In this document: positions 57,631 through 64,000 of the stretch, one piece after another
How the letters are laid out: the number at the start of each line of letters is the position of its first letter
Numbering within the stretch: position 1 is the stretch's first letter
Source of the DNA: Paracoccus spongiarum
GTDB lineage: Bacteria; Pseudomonadota; Alphaproteobacteria; Rhodobacterales; Rhodobacteraceae
DNA length: 64,000 nt
Assembly: GCF_030732095.1 (NCBI RefSeq)
Contig: NZ_JAVAMQ010000001.1
Location: forward strand, 338,431 to 402,430
Reading direction: 5' to 3'
The notes under the pieces: generated by a model
What the model saw: only the letters and a program-made list of their open reading frames with translations
The model's database searches: none
What the model was told of the DNA's origin: nothing
Translations under genes and position numbers: made by a program

Positions 57631-58611
57631 TCAGGCCGAAAAGCGATAGCGCGTCGTTTCGGCATAGATGCGGCCGGGGCGCAGGATGGCATCGGGGAAA
57701 TTGGGCCGGTTCGGCGCGTCGGGCCAGTGCTGCGTTTCCAGCGCGATGCCGGCATGCGCGCCGTGGCTGCGGCCGTCCTGCCCGGCGACCCCGGACAGAT
57801 GCGCGCCGTCGTACAGCTGCAACCCGCAGGCGGTGGTCTCGACCGTCATCGACAGCCCGTCCCGCCCGGTCAGGCGGGCCACCGGGCGCAGCGCCTGCGG
57901 GGCATCCGAGAGGCAGAAATTGTGGTCATACCCGCCATCACCGATGCCGCGCCCGGCCCGGAAGTCGAAGCGGCCACCGGCGACCGGCGCGATCTCTCCG
58001 GTGGGGATCAGGTCGTCATCGACGGGCAGGTAGCCGTCGGCCATGACCTGCAGACGATGGTCGCGCGCATCGCCGGATCCGTCGAGGTCGAAATAGCCGT
58101 GATGGGCCAGGCTGCAGGGGGTGGGGGCGTCGGTCTGGGCCAGAAGCGTCAGCCCGAGGGCGTCATCGGCCAGCGAAATCTGCGCGCCGATCCGCAGCCG
58201 CCCCGGAAAGCCCATATGCCCGTCCGGCAGTTCAAGCCGCAGCGAGACCCGGTCGCTGGCCAGCGCCTCGACATGCCACAGCATCAGGTCGCAGCCCTCG
58301 GCGCCGCCATGCAGCGTGTGGCGGGCGCGGAAATTCGCATCGGTCGCATGGTCGCGCCCGTCCAGCCGGAACCGCGCGCCGCCGATGCGGTTGGCGAAGC
58401 GTCCGACGATCGCGCCCAGATAGCGGCCGCCGGCCAGGTAATCGGCCGGCTCGGGGCAGCCCAGCACCAGCGGGTGGCCCACGCCGTCCAGCCGCAGGTC
58501 CTGCACGATGGCGCCAAGGGTCAGCACCCGCGCCGTCAGCCGTCCGCCGCGCAGGGTCACGCGCTGCACCTGACGGCCATCGGGCAGGCTGCCGCAGGGC
58601 CGCGCGATCAC
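57631..58611 (-). CDS. galM: Aldose 1-epimerase (mutarotase)
   Basis: GalM interconverts alpha and beta anomers of galactose and other aldoses. The 326-residue protein has catalytic His101 (TLHGGAEG), His170/His171 (AHHGYFDLDG) and Glu292 (ALETQHWPDAP), with Asp229 in YDHNF binding the sugar. RFANRIGGARF near residue 71 is also typical. The GTG start at 58611 overlaps the lactonase stop (GTGA), so the two are translated together as the end of the sugar ABC operon. Confidence 0.93.
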   Translation of the reverse strand: MIARPCGSLPDGRQVQRVTLRGGRLTARVLTLGAIVQDLRLDGVGHPLVLGCPEPADYLAGGRYLGAIVGRFANRIGGARFRLDGRDHATDANFRARHTLHGGAEGCDLMLWHVEALASDRVSLRLELPDGHMGFPGRLRIGAQISLADDALGLTLLAQTDAPTPCSLAHHGYFDLDGSGDARDHRLQVMADGYLPVDDDLIPTGEIAPVAGGRFDFRAGRGIGDGGYDHNFCLSDAPQALRPVARLTGRDGLSMTVETTACGLQLYDGAHLSGVAGQDGRSHGAHAGIALETQHWPDAPNRPNFPDAILRPGRIYAETTRYRFSA

Positions 58612-59450
58612 AGCAGGACCTGCGGCTCGGGCAGGCCGGGCGCCGGGGCGCGCACCAGCCAGGGCAGCCCCTGCGCGGGGTCGGGATCGGCGATCCCCTC
58701 GCGCGCGGTGGTCACCAGCATGTCGCGCAGATCCGCACCGCCAAGCGCGGGGCAGGAGCTGTGCAGCCCGCCGACCGCCACCTCGTCCAGCCGCCCGCCC
58801 GAGGGGTCGAAGCGGATCACCCGCCCCGCGCCCCAGCAGGCGAGGCACAGCGCGCCCTCGGCGTCGATCACCGCGCCGTCGGGGTTCAGCCCGTCGCCGC
58901 GCAGGTCCAGATAGGGCCGCGGCGCGCCCTGCGGCCAGCCCGCGGCGTCCAGATCCAGCCGCCAGACCCGGCCTTGCCGCGTGTCGGCGTAATGCGCGCT
59001 GCGGCCATCGGCGGAAAAGCAGATCGCGTTCGGGATGGTGATGCCGCTGACCAGACGGCGCAGGTCACCGCGATACCAGCGATAGATCGCGCCGCGCCCC
59101 TGCTGCGCCTGCTTGCCCATGGTGCCGAACCAGAAGCCGCCCTGCCGGTCGGCCCGCCCGTCATTCGAGCGCGTGTCGGGCTGGTCGGCCTCGACCTCTG
59201 CCAGCATCTGCAAGACGCCACGGGTCAGGTCCAGCAGCGCCAGCCCGGTCTCGGTCGCGACGATCAGCCGGTCGCGATCCACCCAGCCCGCCGCCGAGGC
59301 CATGCGGTCGAAGCGCCAGTCCAGCGGCAGGCCCGCCTCGCGCGACAGAAGCCGCCGGCCGAGGATGTCGAACCAGAAGAACTGCCCGCGCAGCGGATGC
59401 CACAGCGGCCCCTCGCCCAGGTCGCAGATGCGGTCGTCAAACGGCGTCAT
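58608..59450 (-). CDS. SMP-30/gluconolactonase family lactonase
   Basis: A 280-residue six-bladed beta-propeller that hydrolyses sugar lactones. Metal ligands expected for the family are Glu13 (LGEGPLWHP), Asn in IPNAICFS and Asp in GLNPDGAVID. The RSNDGRADRQGGFWFGTMG segment is characteristic. In pentose/galactose oxidative pathways it follows a sugar dehydrogenase, but none is beside it here. It overlaps yjfF upstream in ATGA and galM downstream, placing it firmly in the transporter operon. Confidence 0.92.
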   Translation of the reverse strand: MTPFDDRICDLGEGPLWHPLRGQFFWFDILGRRLLSREAGLPLDWRFDRMASAAGWVDRDRLIVATETGLALLDLTRGVLQMLAEVEADQPDTRSNDGRADRQGGFWFGTMGKQAQQGRGAIYRWYRGDLRRLVSGITIPNAICFSADGRSAHYADTRQGRVWRLDLDAAGWPQGAPRPYLDLRGDGLNPDGAVIDAEGALCLACWGAGRVIRFDPSGGRLDEVAVGGLHSSCPALGGADLRDMLVTTAREGIADPDPAQGLPWLVRAPAPGLPEPQVLL

Positions 59451-60430
59451 GGCGGATCTCCGGCTTGGGCCAGTCGTGATTGCGACAGGCGCATCAGCGC
59501 CTTCTGCAACAGGATGAAGACCAGCAGCAGGATGCCGATCACGATCTTGGTCCACCAGCTGGACAGGCTGCCGTCGAAGACGATGTAGGTCTGGATGAGG
59601 CCCATCGTCAGCACCCCCACCAGCGTGCCGAAGACATGGCCCGCCCCCCCGCTGAGCAGGGTGCCCCCGATCACCACCGCGGCGATGGCGGTCAGTTCCG
59701 TGCCGACCGTCGACAGCGAATAGCCCGAGCCGGTGTAGACCGAGAAGACGATCCCCGACAGTCCTGCCATCAGCCCCGAAAACGCATAGACCAGCATGAT
59801 CGTGCGCCCCTGCCGCACCCCCATCAGCCGCGCGGTCGCCTCGCCGCCGCCAAGCGCGTAGATGCTGGCACCGAAGCGGGTCTTGTGGGCGATCACCATG
59901 CCGGCCAGCACCGCCAGCAGCATCAGCACCCCGATCAGCGTCAGCCGCCCCTTGCCGGGCATCAGCCAGTAGGCCGATTGCAGGGACTTGTAGAAGGGAT
60001 GCTGGATCGGCACCGAATCGATCGACAGCATGTAGGCCGCGCCGCGCGCCAGGAACATGCCGGCCAGCGTCACGATGAAGGCCGGCATCGCCAGCCGGTC
60101 GATCAGCAGCCCCATCGCCGCGCCGAACCCGGTGGTGATCGCCAGCAGCAGCGCAAAGACCAGCAGCGGGTGCAGCGCGGTGTCGCGCAGCGTCACCGCG
60201 ATGAAGACGCCCGAAAAGGCGATGACGCTGCCCACCGACAGGTCGATCCCGCCCGACAGGATCACCAGCGTCATCCCCACCGCCACGATGCCCAGATAGG
60301 CGTTGTCGGTCAGCAGGTTGCCGATCACCCGCGTGGACAGGATGTTGGGGAACTGCAGCCAGCACAGCAGCCAGGCCACCAGGAAGATGGCGATGGTGAC
60401 GCCGAGCGGCAGCATCCGGGCGCGGATCAT
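59447..60430 (-). CDS. yjfF: Sugar ABC transporter permease (YjfF-like)
   Basis: A 327-residue inner-membrane protein with about 8-10 helices of the ribose/galactofuranose type (BPD_transp_2). Diagnostic segments are GIVAVGMTLVILSGGIDLSVGSV near residue 50, and GTELTAIAAVVIGGTLLSGGAG in the C-terminal half. It pairs with YtfT to form the channel. Start 60430 overlaps the ytfT stop in ATGA. The C-terminus overlaps the lactonase start the same way. Confidence 0.9.
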   Translation of the reverse strand: MIRARMLPLGVTIAIFLVAWLLCWLQFPNILSTRVIGNLLTDNAYLGIVAVGMTLVILSGGIDLSVGSVIAFSGVFIAVTLRDTALHPLLVFALLLAITTGFGAAMGLLIDRLAMPAFIVTLAGMFLARGAAYMLSIDSVPIQHPFYKSLQSAYWLMPGKGRLTLIGVLMLLAVLAGMVIAHKTRFGASIYALGGGEATARLMGVRQGRTIMLVYAFSGLMAGLSGIVFSVYTGSGYSLSTVGTELTAIAAVVIGGTLLSGGAGHVFGTLVGVLTMGLIQTYIVFDGSLSSWWTKIVIGILLLVFILLQKALMRLSQSRLAQAGDPP

Positions 60431-61446
60431 GGCCGCCCCCCGCCTGCCGCGCGGACCTCGCGGCCCAGCCTTCGGCTGTCGCGCCACAGCCGGTATCGGG
60501 CCGAGATGCGCGGCGATTGCAGCACCAGGATGACCAGCACCAGCCCCGCCTTGATGACCAGGTTGTATTCGGACGGATAGCCCGCCAGCAGGATGCCGGT
60601 GTCGATGGTCTGGATGATCAGCGCGCCGATCAGCGAGGCGGCGATGGAAAACCGCCCGCCCAGCAGCGAGTTGCCGCCGATCACCACGGCCAGGATCGCG
60701 TCCAGTTCAAGCCACAGCCCGGCGTTGTTGGCATCGGCGCCGCGGATGTCGGCCGTCACCACGATCCCGGCCAGCGCGGCACAGACGCCCGCGGCGACAT
60801 AGACCGCGATCAGCAGCACCGTCGCGTTCACCCCGGCCAGCGCGCTGGCGCGGCGGTTCACGCCGATCGCCTCGACCAGCAACCCAAGCGCGCTGCGCCG
60901 CATCAGCAGCGCGACCGTGGCACCGGTCGCCAGCCACAGCCAGGCAGGCACCGGCAGCCCCAGGAGATTGCCCGAACCGAAGAAGGCAAAGCCCGGATCG
61001 GTGAAGGTCAGGATGCGCCCCTCGGTGATCAGCTGGGCAATCCCGCGCCCCATCGTCATCAGGATCAGCGTCGCCACGAAGGGCTGGATGCCGACCACCG
61101 CGACCAGCACCCCGTTCCAGAGCCCCGCAAGCCCGCCCGCGCCCAGCGCCAGCGCAAGCGCGGCTGCCAGGCCCCAGCCCGAGGCGATGGCATGGGCCGC
61201 GACCGCGCCGCAGATGGCCATGGTCGCGCCCACCGACAGGTCGATGCCGCGCGTGGCGATCACCAGCGTCATGCCCACGGCCAGAAGGGCCACGGGGGCG
61301 CCGCGCTTCAACACGTCGATCACCGGCCCGACAAGCCGCCCATCGCTGAGCGAGATGTCCAGAAACCCCGGAAACACCGCCGTCACCAGCGCGACAAGCG
61401 CCACCAGTGCGATCAGCTGCGGGGCAAGGCGTCCGATCAGGCTCAT
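60427..61446 (-). CDS. ytfT: Sugar ABC transporter permease (YtfT-like)
   Basis: A 339-residue permease paralogous to the next gene: PVALLAVGMTLVIATRGIDLSVGATM near residue 50 and DAILAVVIGGNSLLGGRFS in the C-terminal half. About 9 helices are visible and the C-terminus is basic. In E. coli, YtfT-YjfF with YtfR and YtfQ import galactofuranose; the same set and order here support that or a related furanose/arabinose. Start 61446 overlaps the ytfR stop in ATGA. Confidence 0.9.
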   Translation of the reverse strand: MSLIGRLAPQLIALVALVALVTAVFPGFLDISLSDGRLVGPVIDVLKRGAPVALLAVGMTLVIATRGIDLSVGATMAICGAVAAHAIASGWGLAAALALALGAGGLAGLWNGVLVAVVGIQPFVATLILMTMGRGIAQLITEGRILTFTDPGFAFFGSGNLLGLPVPAWLWLATGATVALLMRRSALGLLVEAIGVNRRASALAGVNATVLLIAVYVAAGVCAALAGIVVTADIRGADANNAGLWLELDAILAVVIGGNSLLGGRFSIAASLIGALIIQTIDTGILLAGYPSEYNLVIKAGLVLVILVLQSPRISARYRLWRDSRRLGREVRAAGGGRP

Positions 61447-62942
61447 GCTGCCGCCCCGTCCAGGGCGATGGCGCGCATGATCTCGTCCCCGGTGACGCGC
61501 GGTCCCTCAAGCGCGGCGACATGGCGCCGGTCGCGCAGGACGATCACCCGGTCCGAGGCGGCCACCAGCTCGTCGATCTCGCTGCTGATCAGCAGGACCG
61601 ACATGCCCGACCGCGTCAGCTTGTCGATCAGCCGCAGGATCTCGGCATGGGCGCCCACGTCGATGCCGCGCGTCGGCTCGTCCAGGATCAGGAAGCGCGG
61701 GTTCATCGCCAGCCAGCGGGCCAGCACCGCCTTTTGCTGGTTGCCGCCCGACAATTCGCCGATCGGCTTGTCGCGGCCCGAGGTGCGGATGTCGAGCCGG
61801 GCGATGTAGTCGTCGGCCAGCCGGTTCTGTTCGGCGCGCGGCAGGGGCCGGGCCCATCCGCGCCGCGCCTGAAGGCCCAGCACGATGTTCTCGCGCAGCG
61901 ACAGCTCGCCGACGATGCCCTCGGTCTTGCGATCCTCAGGGGCAAAGCCGAAGCCGGCGGCGATGGCAGCGCGCGGGCTGGACAGGTCCAGCGGCCCCGC
62001 GGCGTCGCTGGCCCGCCCCGATTGCGACGGCCGGATGCCGAACATCAGTTCCGCGGTTTCGGTGCGGCCCGAGCCCAGCAACCCGGCCAGCCCGACGACC
62101 TCGCCCTGGCCGATCGCCAGGTCGAACGGTTCCAGCACGCCGCGCCGGCCGATGCCGTCAAAGCGCAGCAGTCCGGGGCGCTGCGGGCTGGTGTCCGCGC
62201 GGGCGTCGTGATGGATCCCGGCCTCCAGCGCGCGTCCCAGCATGTGTTCGATCAGCTGCATCCGGTCGAGGCCCGCGATGTGGGCGGTGACCACCTTGCG
62301 GCCGTTGCGCAGCACCGTCACGCGGTCGCAGAGATCGAAGACCTGGTCCAGGAAATGCGACACGAACACGATCCCCAGCCCGCGCGCGCGCAGGCCGCGC
62401 ACCACGTCGAAGACCATCCGCACCTCGGCCGCGTCGAGGCTGGCCGTGGGTTCGTCCAGGATCAGGACCTTGCCCGACAGCGCCACCGCGCGGGCGATGG
62501 CGATGATCTGGCGGATCGCCACCGAATAGCTGCCAAGATCGCGATCCACGTCGATCTGCAGCCCGTAGGGGGCCAGCAGCGCGCGGGCCTCGGCCCGCAT
62601 CGCGCGGCTGTCGATCAGCCCCCAGCGGCGCGGCTCGCGCCCGAACATCAGGTTCTGCGCGACCGTCAGATTGGCCAGCAGGTTCACCTCCTGATAGACC
62701 GTGCCGATGCCCAGTATCTGCGCCTCGCGGGTCGAGGCCGGGTCGATCCTTGCGCCGTCCAGCGTGACCGTGCCGGCGTCGCGGCGATAGGCGCCCGTCA
62801 GGCACTTGATCAGCGTCGATTTTCCGGCGCCGTTCTCGCCCAGAAGCGCATGGACCTCGCCCGCGCGCAGGTCCAGATCGACCGCGTCCAGCGCCCGCGT
62901 GCCGGGAAAGGTTTTGCTCAGCGAGCGGATCGTCAACAGCAT
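61443..62942 (-). CDS. ytfR: Sugar ABC transporter ATP-binding protein (two-domain, YtfR-like)
   Basis: The 499-residue protein has two ABC domains. The first has Walker A GENGAGKS (35-42), a signature degenerated to YSVAIRQ, and Walker B LILDEPTASLD. The second lacks a standard Walker A (GLLGSGRTE) but has the signature LSGGNQQK and LILDEPTRGIDV. This mix is normal for the MglA/RbsA/XylG/YtfR group, in which each domain supplies half of the catalytic sites. It drives uptake together with YtfT-YjfF. It follows ytfQ after a 59-base gap with a strong hairpin. Confidence 0.94.
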   Translation of the reverse strand: MLLTIRSLSKTFPGTRALDAVDLDLRAGEVHALLGENGAGKSTLIKCLTGAYRRDAGTVTLDGARIDPASTREAQILGIGTVYQEVNLLANLTVAQNLMFGREPRRWGLIDSRAMRAEARALLAPYGLQIDVDRDLGSYSVAIRQIIAIARAVALSGKVLILDEPTASLDAAEVRMVFDVVRGLRARGLGIVFVSHFLDQVFDLCDRVTVLRNGRKVVTAHIAGLDRMQLIEHMLGRALEAGIHHDARADTSPQRPGLLRFDGIGRRGVLEPFDLAIGQGEVVGLAGLLGSGRTETAELMFGIRPSQSGRASDAAGPLDLSSPRAAIAAGFGFAPEDRKTEGIVGELSLRENIVLGLQARRGWARPLPRAEQNRLADDYIARLDIRTSGRDKPIGELSGGNQQKAVLARWLAMNPRFLILDEPTRGIDVGAHAEILRLIDKLTRSGMSVLLISSEIDELVAASDRVIVLRDRRHVAALEGPRVTGDEIMRAIALDGAAA

Positions 62943-62964
62943 CGCGGCCTCGCGCCTGAGGGGT

Positions 62965-62993
62965 GCCGGACCGCCCGCGGGGGGCGGCCCGGC
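62965..62993 (-). terminator. Intercistronic stem-loop after ytfQ
   Basis: Plus-strand arms 62965-62976 and 62982-62993 pair over 12 bases with one G-T wobble and a 5-base loop. It lies 8 bases after the binding-protein stop and lacks a U tract. It likely stabilises the ytfQ message or reduces read-through to the membrane genes, as after dctP. Confidence 0.6.
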
Positions 62994-63001
62994 CCTGCGG
63001 A

Positions 63002-63961
63002 TCAGTAGCCCAGATCCTTGCGGGCCTCGTATTCGCCAGCCGGATCGTCGGCCTGCGTGTAGAGGCGCGAGTCGGTCTGGATGAACTTGGCCGGCATCGT
63101 GCCGTCCTTCCAGTAGGCTTCCAGCGCGTCGAAGGCGGGGCCGGCCATGTTCGGCGTCAGCTCGACCGTGGCATTGGCCTCGCCATCGGCCATCGCCTTG
63201 AAGATGTCTGGCACGGCGTCGATCGACACCACAAGGATATCCTTGCCCGGCGCCAGCCCCGCCTCCTTGATGGCCTGGATCGCGCCCACCGCCATGTCGT
63301 CGTTATGGGCGTAAAGCGCGCAGATGTCCTTGCCGCCATTCTCGGCCTGAAGAAAGCTTTCCATCACCTCCTTGCCCTGCGCGCGGGTGAAATCGCCGGT
63401 CTGGCTGCGCACGATCTGAAGGTTGGCGTGGTCCTTGATGGCATTTTCGAAGCCGGTCTTGCGATCGATCGCCGGGCTTGACCCGGTGGTGCCCTGCAAC
63501 TCGACGATCCGGCAATCCTTGCCCGCCACCGTCTCGGCCAGCCACGTGCCGGCCACCTCGCCCTCATGCACGAGGTTCGAGCCGACGGCCGTCAGGTACA
63601 TGTCGTCCGAACTGTCCACCTGACGGTCCAGCAGCACCACCGGGATCTCGGCCTCCTTTGCCTCTTCCAGCACCGAATCCCAGCCCGTCGCCACGACCGG
63701 CGCCAGCAGGATGGCATCGACGCCCTGGGCGATGAAGGACCGGATCGCGGCGATCTGGTTTTCCTGCTTCTGCTGCGCGTCCGAGAATTGCAGCTGGTAG
63801 CCGCGTTCCTTGGCCTGGGTCTGGGTCAGCGTCGTTTCCGCCGCGCGCCAGCCCGATTCCGAGCCGATCTGCGAAAAGCCGATGGTCTGGCCCTCGGCCA
63901 GCGCGGCGGTGGCGGTCATCGCCAGCGCGGCGACGGTTGTCATCAGGGTTCTCGTGGTCAT
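63002..63961 (-). CDS. ytfQ: Sugar ABC transporter periplasmic binding protein (YtfQ-like)
   Basis: A 319-residue precursor. The signal peptide MTTRTLMTTVAALAMTATAALA is cut before EGQTIGFSQ. The mature part is a type-1 periplasmic sugar-binding fold: IGFSQIGSESGWRAAET, IRSFIAQGVDAILLAPV, IPVVLLDRQV, YAHNDDMAVGAIQAI. The sequence resembles YtfQ (galactofuranose) more than ribose- or xylose-binding proteins. It leads the operon ytfQ-R-T-yjfF-lactonase-galM. GGGAGG lies a few bases before the ATG at 63961; the promoter is probably beyond the right edge. Confidence 0.93.
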   Translation of the reverse strand: MTTRTLMTTVAALAMTATAALAEGQTIGFSQIGSESGWRAAETTLTQTQAKERGYQLQFSDAQQKQENQIAAIRSFIAQGVDAILLAPVVATGWDSVLEEAKEAEIPVVLLDRQVDSSDDMYLTAVGSNLVHEGEVAGTWLAETVAGKDCRIVELQGTTGSSPAIDRKTGFENAIKDHANLQIVRSQTGDFTRAQGKEVMESFLQAENGGKDICALYAHNDDMAVGAIQAIKEAGLAPGKDILVVSIDAVPDIFKAMADGEANATVELTPNMAGPAFDALEAYWKDGTMPAKFIQTDSRLYTQADDPAGEYEARKDLGY

Positions 63962-64000
63962 CTTGTCCTCCCTTGGGTTTCATGACCGTGCACTGTCTTT

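Overview
The window is GC-rich chromosomal DNA of an alphaproteobacterium, most likely from the Rhodobacteraceae (Paracoccus/Rhodobacter lineage). Support comes from the fabA-fabB-fabI arrangement, the divergent dctS-dctR / dctPQM layout known from Rhodobacter, several small Rhodobacterales-type proteins, dense operons with ATGA start/stop overlaps, and purple-bacterial codon use. I see no CRISPR array, prophage, insertion sequence or origin. There is one tRNA, tRNA-Gly(GCC).

Layout. 0-1 kb: end of a DUF5671-type membrane protein, then tRNA-Gly with its own promoter and terminator. 1-8.6 kb: a covalent-FAD dimethylglycine/sarcosine dehydrogenase-like enzyme, panC-panB (pantothenate), an MFS carrier, a D-2-hydroxyacid dehydrogenase and an exported SH3 protein. 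8.9-15.1 kb: an M3 oligopeptidase, a membrane-anchored MoeB/ThiF protein and a dUTPase of gamma/beta-proteobacterial type, followed by about 2.3 kb without a convincing gene. 15.1-21 kb: infC, which appears to start at ATA, an uncharacterised overlapping gene pair, fabABI and an alpha/beta hydrolase. 21-26.9 kb: dctS-dctR two-component system opposite the dctPQM C4-dicarboxylate TRAP transporter. 26.9-29.8 kb: GntR regulator, Asp/Glu/hydantoin racemase and an NCS1 permease. 29.9-42.9 kb: glycogen operon glgB-glgC-glgA-glgX-amylosucrase-glgP on the minus strand, opposite an alpha-glucosidase. 43-45.7 kb: small membrane protein, malonyl-CoA synthetase matB and a LysR regulator. 45.8-52.8 kb: a probable quinone/catechol detoxification cluster (two LysR genes, three VOC-dioxygenase genes, one fused to an MhqD-like hydrolase, a ChrR-like FMN reductase, DoxX/CatD, and a pirin gene broken by one in-frame amber codon), then a DUF924 protein. 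53-56.1 kb: a translationally coupled trio (HAD-UbiA fusion, GT-C glycosyltransferase, ArnE-like small membrane protein) suggesting polyprenyl-linked sugar chemistry. 56.2-57.6 kb: ChrA-type transporter. 57.6-64 kb: a ytfQ-ytfR-ytfT-yjfF sugar ABC transporter with a lactonase and aldose 1-epimerase.

How the parts work together. The glycogen operon holds branching, ADP-glucose synthesis, elongation, debranching and phosphorolysis, with amylosucrase adding a direct sucrose-to-glucan route and the divergent alpha-glucosidase feeding hexose in. The TRAP and ABC operons both place a GC-rich stem-loop straight after the binding-protein gene, which fits higher output of that gene. The 45.8-52.2 kb block looks like an alphaproteobacterial counterpart of the Bacillus MhqR/CatR quinone-stress regulons, rebuilt around LysR regulators. 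All functions are read from sequence motifs and remembered family features; no database search was run.
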